A stretch of DNA of 12,407 nucleotides, taken from an uncultured Eubacteriales bacterium. GTDB taxonomy: Bacteria > Bacillota > Clostridia > Oscillospirales > CAG-272. The DNA lies in contig CAJKPX010000065.1 of NCBI GenBank assembly GCA_905201895.1, forward strand, positions 1-12,407. Direction: 5' to 3'. Every line of letters starts with the position of its first letter. The first letter of the stretch is position 1. The notes beneath the pieces were generated by a model. The model had not been told where the DNA came from, searched no databases, and saw nothing but the letters and a program-made list of their open reading frames with translations. The position numbers and the translations under genes were made by a program. Positions 1 to 5,982 of this stretch are shown here, one piece after another.

Positions 1-1
1 C

Positions 2-556
2 CACCCCCGCTATCTCAAGGGCGGAAACGAGGCGGTGGACCTCTACCGCAGCACCGACGGCGGCAAGACCTGGCGCTTGGAATCGCACGTCGCCGCACCC
101 GATTGGCTGGGTGAGGGTGTGCATCTCGACGAGCCCCACGTGCTCGAGCTCCCCGACGGCAGACTGCTTGGCGCATTCCGCGTGGAGGGGGTCAAGCCCT
201 TCACGATCGCGCTCAGCGTCTCCGAGGACGGCGGCAAGAGCTGGGGAGAGGTCTACCCAACAGGCGTGAGCGGCTCGCCCCCGCACCTCATGCTCCATTC
301 CTCGGGTGCTCTGATCTGCTCCTTTGGTCGACGCGAGAACCCCTGCGGCGAGCGCGCTATGGTCAGTTACGACCTGGGACGGAGCTGGGAGGAGGAATAC
401 GTCCTCTGTACGGCAAAAGACCCCAACCAGGGCGACCTCGGCTATCCCACCACCGTGGAGCTCTCGGACGGCTCGCTCTTTACGATGTACTACCAGCGCT
501 ACGAGGACGACGCCAAGTGCTCGATGCTCTACACCAAATGGCGTTTGAACAGATAA
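2..556 (+). CDS. Sialidase / BNR-repeat glycosidase, C-terminal part (5' end outside window)
   Basis: The frame is open from base 2 of the window and ends at TAA 554-556, so only about the last 184 residues are present. Three Asp-box (BNR) motifs are visible: STDGGKTW (nt 50-73), SEDGGKSW (nt 221-244) and SYDLGRSW (nt 365-388). They sit in beta-propeller-like sequence with repeated 'ELPDGRLL' and 'ELSDGSLF' strands, and the last part has GDLGYPTTVELSDG followed by MYYQ, typical of the end of bacterial sialidase-like propellers. The family removes terminal sialic acids or related residues from glycans. Location and substrate cannot be judged because the N-terminus (signal peptide, catalytic Arg and Asp) lies outside. 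The acetyltransferase starts 19 bases after the stop, which suggests co-transcription. Other Asp-box proteins, such as different exo-glycosidases or non-catalytic propellers, remain possible. Confidence 0.85.
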   Translation, partial: HPRYLKGGNEAVDLYRSTDGGKTWRLESHVAAPDWLGEGVHLDEPHVLELPDGRLLGAFRVEGVKPFTIALSVSEDGGKSWGEVYPTGVSGSPPHLMLHSSGALICSFGRRENPCGERAMVSYDLGRSWEEEYVLCTAKDPNQGDLGYPTTVELSDGSLFTMYYQRYEDDAKCSMLYTKWRLNR

Positions 557-575
557 AAGGAAAGGAAATTTCCCG

Positions 576-1154
576 ATGAAGCAGCTTGTTATGGAGGCGA
601 TTACCGCCGAACGTGCGGCAGAACGCGCATTGCCCGATGGATATACGTACGAGCGCTTTGACGCTTCCTTGCGGGATATTGACGATTGGAAGGCGATCAC
701 GATGGAGCCGCCCGCGCTTGCGAGGAGCTTTGAGTCCTGCTATCGGGAATCCATCGAGGAATATCCCGATTGTATCCCGACGCGTGACGTCCATTTTGTT
801 TCAAACAAATCGGGTGAGCGCGTTGCCACGGTCACAACGATCACGCATGCCGACGGCAGCGGTTACGTGCACATGGTCAAGGCGAAGGCGAGCGAGCACG
901 GAAGGGGACTGGGACATGCCATGGCACGGCATGCACTGCAAATTTTTGCAGAGCGCGGCGTCGAGCGGGTTGTGCTCACAACCGATGATTTTCGTCTTGC
1001 CGCGATCAAAACCTATCTCGACGCAGGCTTTCGTCCCGTGATTGTTGAGGATCCGGCGAGCGATATGAACGCGCGATGGGATTCTGTTTTGAACACGCTG
1101 AACTATGCGGACGTTCCGAGAATTGTAAGACTCGCAGGAGATGAGTCGGTATGA
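576..1154 (+). CDS. GNAT-family N-acetyltransferase
   Basis: A 192-residue protein. The ATG at 576 follows the purine-rich AAAGGAAAGG stretch about 10 bases upstream, and no better start is seen. The GNAT acetyl-CoA-binding motif A is clear: a beta strand (YVHMVKAKA, about residues 97-105) leads into HGRGLGHAMARHAL (108-121), which carries the R/Q-x-x-G-x-G/A pyrophosphate loop. Motif B-like TTDDFRLAAIKTYLDAGFRPV (135-155) has the usual 'A...Y...GF' ending. The protein would transfer an acetyl group from acetyl-CoA to an amine in the cytoplasm. The first 60 residues are not typical of the fold and may shape the acceptor site, which is unknown. The stop overlaps the next start (ATGA at 1151-1154), so the downstream membrane protein is translationally coupled. 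Confidence 0.88.
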   Translation: MKQLVMEAITAERAAERALPDGYTYERFDASLRDIDDWKAITMEPPALARSFESCYRESIEEYPDCIPTRDVHFVSNKSGERVATVTTITHADGSGYVHMVKAKASEHGRGLGHAMARHALQIFAERGVERVVLTTDDFRLAAIKTYLDAGFRPVIVEDPASDMNARWDSVLNTLNYADVPRIVRLAGDESV

Positions 1155-2314
1155 ATATTCCAAAGCTGAAGCACGCGCTCCTTTGCCGCATTCTCGTCTA
1201 CGTAACGGTGATCGGCATTCCGCTTCTTGCAATCACTCTGGCGGTGAGCATTCCAATCATTCCGCTTCCCGTGCAGGTGCTGGTCTGCATCGGCGCGGCG
1301 GTGGGGCTTCTGCTTTACGTGGTCCGCAGCTTTGCGGTGCTCATGGCAATGGACATGGCACTTGCGGTGCAGCATTGCCGCAACACGGCTCGGCGTCGCT
1401 TTCATCTGCCGCGTGGCTTTTGCGAGGGACGGGTAGAGAAACATCTGCGGCGGATCGGTCGGGCATATGAACCAACCGCGATCGAGCCGCGCCCCGAGCT
1501 GCTACGTTACCGCAGCCGCGCGCCGATCACGGTCTACGCAAGCGGCACCGAAACGGTGGTTGCGCTCTACCGCACACGACTCTTGACCAAGGAGGGCTAC
1601 CACGCCACTGTGCGATCTGCCACGGCAAACTCCAAGCATCTGAAGGGGCGCCGCCGCCATCTTCTGCTTGATCGTGAGCAGAAAAAAGCGCCGCTCTGCC
1701 GCGTGACGGTCGCACTCATTTTTGCCGATCGGCTGGAGAGCGGAATGATCGAAACGATGTATAACGCGGTCTGCAAAAACGGCGGCGACGGCTTTGATAC
1801 CGCGGTTCTGCCCTGCGTGATTGATCTTTCGGAGGGTGTCTGCGTGTTTGACAGCGAGCGCATTCCCTATACGGGCTTTCAGTATCCCGTGAAGAACCGC
1901 GGCATTGCGATCATTCGAAAATGCGTCTTTGGCGGGCGTTTGCCGCTCGGAGAGGAGCATCGGCTTGAGCCCATCCGCGACCTTGACATCGAGCAGAGCC
2001 TGTGGACCTTTTGGCGTTGGATGCAGCGGGAGCTGGTCGAGCAGGACCGCGAGCAGAAGCGCCGTTTTGAGCGCATGGCGCACGGCGAGATCGTGCTTGA
2101 TGACGATTTTCTTTACCTGAAATGGCAGGATCGCGGCATTTGTCTGGCGGTGGAGCTTGACGAAGCAGCGCACCACGCCGAGGTTGACGCCATCGACACC
2201 TGGGACTATCCAAAGCCCAACGTGATCGCACGCCGCACGGCGGACGAAATGCGGGCGGCGATCCGTGCATATTTTGCATCGCGCGGATATACGGCAACCG
2301 AAAAAGAGGACTGA
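1151..2314 (+). CDS. Membrane protein of unknown function, two N-terminal transmembrane segments
   Basis: A 387-residue protein whose ATG overlaps the stop of the acetyltransferase gene (ATGA). I do not recognise the family. Two hydrophobic segments are visible, about residues 12-37 (VYVTVIGIPLLAITLAV) and 41-66 (VQVLVCIGAAVGLLLYVV), so a membrane hairpin is followed by a large soluble domain of about 310 residues. That domain is rich in Arg and Lys near the membrane (RRRFHLPRG..GRVEKHLRRIGR), consistent with a cytoplasmic location. It later has an acidic/aromatic region (EIVLDDDFLYLKWQDRG, about 317-333). There is no signal peptide cleavage site and no known catalytic motif. The base composition is GC-rich like its upstream partner (36 of 60 G+C in 1981-2040). 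It is last in its unit, followed by a comB relic and a terminator. Confidence 0.8.
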   Translation: MNIPKLKHALLCRILVYVTVIGIPLLAITLAVSIPIIPLPVQVLVCIGAAVGLLLYVVRSFAVLMAMDMALAVQHCRNTARRRFHLPRGFCEGRVEKHLRRIGRAYEPTAIEPRPELLRYRSRAPITVYASGTETVVALYRTRLLTKEGYHATVRSATANSKHLKGRRRHLLLDREQKKAPLCRVTVALIFADRLESGMIETMYNAVCKNGGDGFDTAVLPCVIDLSEGVCVFDSERIPYTGFQYPVKNRGIAIIRKCVFGGRLPLGEEHRLEPIRDLDIEQSLWTFWRWMQRELVEQDREQKRRFERMAHGEIVLDDDFLYLKWQDRGICLAVELDEAAHHAEVDAIDTWDYPKPNVIARRTADEMRAAIRAYFASRGYTATEKED

Positions 2315-2392
2315 TACGGACGTTCAATTCTTGCAGCTGATCGCGGGCGTAAAATGACCGTCCTGATCCCGCTCTTGCCGTTGATGGCATGC
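2315..2392 (+). pseudogene. Decayed 5' fragment of a comB-like gene
   Basis: Bases 2311-2347 match 4289-4325, the start region of the intact comB-like gene, at 29 of 37 positions without gaps. In the matching frame, 2318-2353 reads T-D-V-Q-F-L-Q-L-I-A-G-V-K before a TGA, against M-N-V-Q-I-L-Q-L-I-E-G-A-R in the intact protein. After a gap of about 13 bases, similarity resumes in another frame: ACCGT..TGATC (2357-2367) corresponds to 4348-4358, and GGCAT near 2386 to 4386. The start codon position is ACG and the frame is broken, so this is a relic and not a gene. It lies directly behind the stop of the membrane protein, as the intact gene lies behind the epimerase stop. Confidence 0.6.
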
Positions 2393-2430
2393 AATTGGGG
2401 ATTTTGACCTGCATCGAATTCAAAAAAGAA

Positions 2431-2460
2431 AGGGGCTGTCTCTATTGCGAGGCAGCTCCT
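2431..2460. terminator. Bidirectional Rho-independent terminator between converging units
   Basis: AGGGGCTGTCTC (2431-2442) pairs with GAGGCAGCTCCT (2449-2460) in a 12-bp stem with two G-T wobbles and a 6-base loop. T-rich sequence follows on the plus strand (TTTGTATTCT), and an A-run (AAAAAAGAAA, 2421-2430) precedes it, giving a T-run on the minus strand. It can therefore end both the 2-2314 unit and the regulator gene, whose stop is 17 bases away at 2477. Confidence 0.8.
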
Positions 2461-2476
2461 TTGTATTCTGTTCAAA

Positions 2477-3313
2477 TTACGGCATCCGTCTGCGGAATTG
2501 CAGGGGCGTGATACCGTATTGACGCCTGAAACGGCGGATGAAGTAGTTGTAGTCGGAAAAACCGCATGCAGAGGCGACCCCTGTGACGTTGAGGGTGGGG
2601 GCACTTTGCAGCAGCTCGCACGAAAGCGCGAGCCTCTTTTGAATGATAAACTCATTCACAGTGGTGTGAAATTCCTCGCGAAAGAGACGGTAGAGGGCGT
2701 TCTTGGAGAGCGAAAAATCGCGGCAGAGCTGCTCGATCCCGATCAGCTCGGTCAGGTGGGACGCGATATATTGCTCGATGCGGATCGAGAGCATACTGCG
2801 ACGGTAGGCGATCAGTCCATCCACCCAGAAGGATCGGATCAGGATTCCGAGAATGTTGAAAAGTGCCGTCAACCGTGACTCGGAGATCAGGGGTAATTCG
2901 TCATAGAGCGTGCGCAATTCGTCGAGCGGAATCATGTAGCGTTGCGCCACCTCCGCGAGACGTTCGGGCGAGGAATAAACCGCCGCAGTGTCACGAAACT
3001 GTCCGATCTGGAGATAGGCGATCACGATCCCCTCATATTCGATTGGCAGGATGGTTTCCATCAGCCCCGCATGACAGGTGTAGCATTTGACCGTATGGTC
3101 TGTACCCACCTCCTCCATGTGGGTTAGGTCCGATCGATCACAGTGCTCCACGCAAGCCGCCTGCGAGCGGATCCGAGCGCAGTAGGGAGAATAGATCGGG
3201 GACGTGGCAACAACCTGCTTTTCTGTGTCATAGAGCGTGACGGCGATCCCCGTGCTGCTGTAAAAATCAGATAGGATCTGCTTCAGCTTTTCTTTATTAA
3301 AGATACAATTCAT
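2477..3313 (-). CDS. AraC-family transcriptional regulator with PocR ligand-sensing domain
   Basis: A 278-residue DNA-binding regulator. Residues 5-165 match the PocR sensory domain: C45, C54, C58, C77 and C80 are arranged as in that family, with CHAGLMETILPI (80-91) and IAYLQIGQF (98-106) as its hallmark. Residues about 176-278 form the AraC double helix-turn-helix, with the signature ACGFSDYNYFIRRFRRQYG (249-267) followed by ITPLQFR. PocR domains sense small carbon compounds, and the cysteines may bind a metal or cofactor. I chose the ATG at 3311-3313, not a TTG/GTG-type or upstream Met at 3331, because the upstream Met lies in the -10/-35 region. The promoter puts the transcript start at the ATG itself, so the mRNA is probably leaderless. 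It is divergent from the epimerase operon and most likely controls it. Confidence 0.92.
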   Translation of the reverse strand: MNCIFNKEKLKQILSDFYSSTGIAVTLYDTEKQVVATSPIYSPYCARIRSQAACVEHCDRSDLTHMEEVGTDHTVKCYTCHAGLMETILPIEYEGIVIAYLQIGQFRDTAAVYSSPERLAEVAQRYMIPLDELRTLYDELPLISESRLTALFNILGILIRSFWVDGLIAYRRSMLSIRIEQYIASHLTELIGIEQLCRDFSLSKNALYRLFREEFHTTVNEFIIQKRLALSCELLQSAPTLNVTGVASACGFSDYNYFIRRFRRQYGITPLQFRRRMP

Positions 3314-3319
3314 ATCTCT

Positions 3320-3348
3320 ATTATAGCACAAGAGTAAAAATATGTCAA
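3320..3348 (-). promoter_or_regulatory. Consensus sigma-A promoter of the AraC-family gene
   Basis: On the minus strand TTGACA (3348-3343) and TATAAT (3325-3320) are both perfect and are separated by exactly 17 bases. Only six bases (AGAGAT) lie between the -10 and the ATG, so the expected start point falls at or next to the start codon and there is no room for a ribosome binding site. Confidence 0.85.
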
Positions 3349-3361
3349 TGTTTTTATGTTT

Positions 3362-3397
3362 GGGAAAATAATGCTATTTTTGAGAAAGAATTTCTAT
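3362..3397 (+). promoter_or_regulatory. Candidate AraC-type activator half-sites (direct repeat, 20-bp period)
   Basis: GGGAAAATAATGCTAT (3362-3377) and GAGAAAGAATTTCTAT (3382-3397) agree at 11 of 16 positions and begin exactly 20 bases apart, about two helical turns. The downstream copy overlaps the -35 position of the epimerase operon promoter. Direct repeats about 20-21 bp apart with the proximal one on the -35 are the known layout for AraC-family activators such as AraC itself. Binding by the adjacent regulator is inferred from position only. Confidence 0.5.
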
Positions 3398-3423
3398 ACG
3401 GAAGCTCGGTCCGATGTTATAAT
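3395..3423 (+). promoter_or_regulatory. Promoter of the epimerase-comB-transporter-GH36 operon
   Basis: A perfect -10, TATAAT (3418-3423), is preceded at 17 bases by TATACG (3395-3400), a poor -35. A strong -10 with a weak -35 suggests dependence on an activator. The leader is short, and a strong ribosome binding site (GGGAGGAGGA, 3441-3450) stands five bases before the ATG at 3456. Confidence 0.65.
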
Positions 3424-3455
3424 ATGTAAAAATAATACTCGGGAGGAGGATTATA

Positions 3456-4292
3456 ATGAAAAAGGCAATTCAGATCGCGTATGATGAAAGCTTTGAAAAG
3501 AAATGTAAAATTGCCCGTGACGTCGGCTTTCGGTATATTTCGGTCAATTTCAACGACACCCCGGATCCGAGTGATGCCACGTATGATAAAGCGCCCTCGC
3601 ATATTTCGGCAATTTTTGAAAAATATGGTCTCGAGGCTGTGCAGACGCACCTGTGCTACTATTATCCGCTTTCCTCTGCCGATAAAATCGAGGATGAGCT
3701 CGAACGTCGGGTGTTACGCGAGATCGAGGTCAGCGGAAGGATCGGAGCCCCTTGGTGTGTGTGGCACCCTCGTTATTATAAGTCCGGAGAATGGAAAACC
3801 GGTATATATGATGAGAAATTGACCTTTTACTATAATCATGAAACAGTTTCGCGATATTTAGAGCAGGCAAAAAAATTCGATACCGGAATCGCTCTTGAAA
3901 ATCTCTTTGGAAGCATGATGTGTGGAGGCTTTCACACACTTGCAAAGCTTTGCGACAGCTTCAATACGGATAATATCGGGATCTGCCTTGACACAGGACA
4001 CGCAAACATCAACAAGGAAGACACGGCTACTGCGATTTCCTTTTTGGGCAACAGAATTCAGTGCACGCATATTCACAACAATTGGGGCGTGCATGACGAT
4101 CATGCGCCCCCTCTTTACGGAAATATCGAATGGGAGCGTGTGATGCCCGCACTGGCGGCAAGCGGCTATAACGGTCCGCTCACGCTTGAGACACACTGCT
4201 GGTACGATGATCGTGAGTTGCGCCGCAGCTTTGTCAGACACAACTATGCCTGCCTCGAATATCTGGAGCGACTTGCGAGGGGAGAGAACTGA
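3456..4292 (+). CDS. Sugar phosphate isomerase/epimerase (xylose isomerase-like TIM barrel)
   Basis: A 278-residue protein with a very strong ribosome binding site before the ATG. It belongs to the AP-endonuclease-2/xylose isomerase-like TIM-barrel family, whose members isomerise or epimerise sugars, inositols or related keto-compounds with a divalent metal. Likely metal ligands are E148 (GIALENLFG), D179 with H182 (ICLDTGHAN), H205 (CTHIHNN) and E245 (LTLETH). HDDHAPPLYGNIEW (213-226) is the usual segment near the active site, and VQTHLCYYYP (62-71) is a barrel strand with a conserved His. It is cytoplasmic. The gene is lower in GC than its neighbours: 26 of 60 at 3601-3660 and 21 of 60 at 3781-3840, against 38 of 60 in the next gene. 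Its stop is one base before the next start, so the two are coupled. The exact substrate is unknown. Confidence 0.88.
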   Translation: MKKAIQIAYDESFEKKCKIARDVGFRYISVNFNDTPDPSDATYDKAPSHISAIFEKYGLEAVQTHLCYYYPLSSADKIEDELERRVLREIEVSGRIGAPWCVWHPRYYKSGEWKTGIYDEKLTFYYNHETVSRYLEQAKKFDTGIALENLFGSMMCGGFHTLAKLCDSFNTDNIGICLDTGHANINKEDTATAISFLGNRIQCTHIHNNWGVHDDHAPPLYGNIEWERVMPALAASGYNGPLTLETHCWYDDRELRRSFVRHNYACLEYLERLARGEN

Positions 4293-4293
4293 C

Positions 4294-4983
4294 GTGAACG
4301 TTCAAATTCTGCAGCTGATCGAGGGAGCTCGGGCGGCGCGCGGGCTCACCGTGGTGATCGACGTCTTTCGCGCCTTTTCGCTCGAGGCATATCTGCTTGC
4401 CGCAGGAGCCGAGCGCGTCATTCCCGTGAGCGAGGTTTCGCTTGCACGCTCCCTGAAGGAGGAAAATCCGAGTCTGATTTTGGCGGGCGAGCGTCACGGC
4501 GCAATTCTGCCGGGCTTTGACATGGGCAATTCGCCCTCGCAGCTCACGGGGGTGGACGTGGCAGGAAAGACCGTGATCCACACCACGAGCGCGGGCACGC
4601 AGGGGATCGCAAATGCGATCCACGCCGATGAAATTCTGGGCGGAAGTCTGGTCAACGCAAGAGCAACAGCCGACTATATCCGCAAAAGCGGTGCGGAGGA
4701 GGTGTCGCTGGTCTGCATGGGGCTTGAGGCGCTCGCGCCCACCGAGGAGGATACGCTTTGCGCCGAGTATATCAAAAGTCTCCTGGAGGGGACGCCGATC
4801 GACCTCCGCGCTGCGATTGAGGATCTCAAGCGCACCTCGGGTGCAAAATTCTTTGATCCCTCGCTGGCAGAGGTCTTTCCAACGGGCGATTTTTGGATGT
4901 GCACCGACTTTGACCGTTTCAATTTTGTTTTGAAATTGCAGCGCCCGAAGGAGGGGCTACCCTATATGGTAGCGTGTATGTAA
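4294..4983 (+). CDS. comB: ComB-like protein (2-phosphosulfolactate phosphatase family)
   Basis: A 229-residue protein. The start is the GTG at 4294, directly after the epimerase stop (4290-4292) and behind GAGGGGAGAG (4277-4286). An in-frame ATG at 4186 would overlap the epimerase by over 100 bases and add non-conserved sequence. Family features are GLTVVIDVFRAFSLEAYLLA (18-37), ILAGERHGAILPGFDMGNSP (65-84), a HTTSAGTQGI segment (98-107), and the later CMGLEALAPTEEDTLCAEYI. ComB hydrolyses 2-phosphosulfolactate to sulfolactate in methanogen coenzyme M synthesis, but many bacterial members have no such pathway. This one reads DVFRAFS where typical ComB has DVLRATS, so its substrate may differ. 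Placement between a sugar epimerase and a transporter suggests dephosphorylation of a sugar-derived acid, which is inference. Confidence 0.8.
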   Translation: MNVQILQLIEGARAARGLTVVIDVFRAFSLEAYLLAAGAERVIPVSEVSLARSLKEENPSLILAGERHGAILPGFDMGNSPSQLTGVDVAGKTVIHTTSAGTQGIANAIHADEILGGSLVNARATADYIRKSGAEEVSLVCMGLEALAPTEEDTLCAEYIKSLLEGTPIDLRAAIEDLKRTSGAKFFDPSLAEVFPTGDFWMCTDFDRFNFVLKLQRPKEGLPYMVACM

Positions 4984-5058
4984 CGAAACGGTACAAAAAA
5001 TCAGCAGTGACGATACCCGATATGGAGAGCCGGAACTGCCGGTGATAGGAGTGACAGA

Positions 5059-5970
5059 ATGATCAACTATCTTTTTATTTTGCTCGCTGTGGTCTGCTTT
5101 GCAGCACAGTTTGCTTTTACGAAATTATATGAGGGCGTGGTGGGGCAGAGCTCCGTGACCACGCTTGTGATGCTGGTTGGCACGAGTCTTGTGGGCTCGG
5201 GAATCTTTTTGGTGGCAAACGGCATGCAGCTCCAATTTTCGAGCATTTCGCTGATCTGGGCGGTGGTGTTTGCGCTGATCATGATCCCATATTACCTGAT
5301 CGGCATCAAGGTGCTGTCTCTCGGCAGCCTTGCCATTTACAGCATGTTCATGATGCTCGGCGGCATGCTCGTGCCCTTCTTTTACGGCATCCTGTTCCTC
5401 TGCGAGCAGCCAAGCGTCGGCAAGCTTTTGGGAACGGTGCTGCTCGTGATCTTTATCGTTTTGCAGGCGATTTGGCAGGACGCGCCGTCCGACGAGCAAA
5501 AGGGACAAAAGCGCACGCGGTGGCTGTTTTTTGTGCTCTGCGTGGTCATTTTCTTTATCAACGGTATGACGGGCGTGATCGCAAAGGCACATTCGATCAG
5601 CGAGGGGGCTGTAAACGAGGCGAGCTTCACCTCGCTCTATTGCGCACTCACCGCCTGCATGAGTCTTTTGCTGCTTGCGCTCTCCTGCCTCAAAAACAGA
5701 GGGACGAGCCTTCGACAAATCAAATCCGCGCTCGGGCTCCGACAGCTCTTGATTATGGCATTGCTCGGCGCGGCGGCGTACGGCGGCAACTTTTTGCAGC
5801 TGCTCGCGGCAGACAAGGTGCCCGCGTCTGTGCAGTTTCCGCTGGTTTCGGGCGGCGTGATCGTGCTCTCTGCCCTTGTTTCGGCGTTCTGCTTCCGAGA
5901 GCGCGTTTCAAAGCGCGAATGGATCTCGGTGGCGGGGGCATTTGTGTCCACACTTCTGTTTGCATTTTAA
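5059..5970 (+). CDS. DMT-superfamily (EamA-like) membrane transporter
   Basis: A 303-residue, very hydrophobic protein with about ten membrane segments and no signal-peptide cleavage. The first runs from residue 3, and the two halves meet at a polar, charged loop near 140-153 (DAPSDEQKGQKRTR). This two-times-five pattern, short loops and the terminal ALVSAFCFRERVSKREWISVAGAF segment (just after the ninth span) are typical of the drug/metabolite transporter superfamily. The family exports or imports small metabolites such as amino acids, sugars or nucleotides by proton exchange. A ribosome binding site TAGGAG (5046-5051) precedes the ATG. A 75-base spacer with no clear terminator separates it from the comB-like gene, so one operon is likely. 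The cargo cannot be read from sequence; a substrate or product of the neighbouring enzymes is the best guess. Confidence 0.85.
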   Translation: MINYLFILLAVVCFAAQFAFTKLYEGVVGQSSVTTLVMLVGTSLVGSGIFLVANGMQLQFSSISLIWAVVFALIMIPYYLIGIKVLSLGSLAIYSMFMMLGGMLVPFFYGILFLCEQPSVGKLLGTVLLVIFIVLQAIWQDAPSDEQKGQKRTRWLFFVLCVVIFFINGMTGVIAKAHSISEGAVNEASFTSLYCALTACMSLLLLALSCLKNRGTSLRQIKSALGLRQLLIMALLGAAAYGGNFLQLLAADKVPASVQFPLVSGGVIVLSALVSAFCFRERVSKREWISVAGAFVSTLLFAF

Positions 5971-5982
5971 GGAGAATCGGCA

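Noticed and set aside
1502..2176. 224-residue minus-strand ORF
   Set aside because: It overlaps the 387-residue membrane protein, which is coupled by ATGA to the gene before it. The antisense frame has no motif or start signal.
4186..4293. Upstream ATG extension of the ComB-like protein
   Set aside because: It would overlap the epimerase by more than 100 bases and adds residues without family similarity. The GTG at 4294 has a ribosome binding site and fits the family N-terminus.
5026..5044. CCGG-AACTG-CCGG inverted repeat between the comB-like and transporter genes
   Set aside because: The stem is only four base pairs and no T-run follows. It is too weak to support a terminator or operator.
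5125..5718. 197-residue minus-strand ORF rich in His, Lys and Glu
   Set aside because: It is the antisense image of hydrophobic transporter codons, which commonly leaves such a polar open frame.
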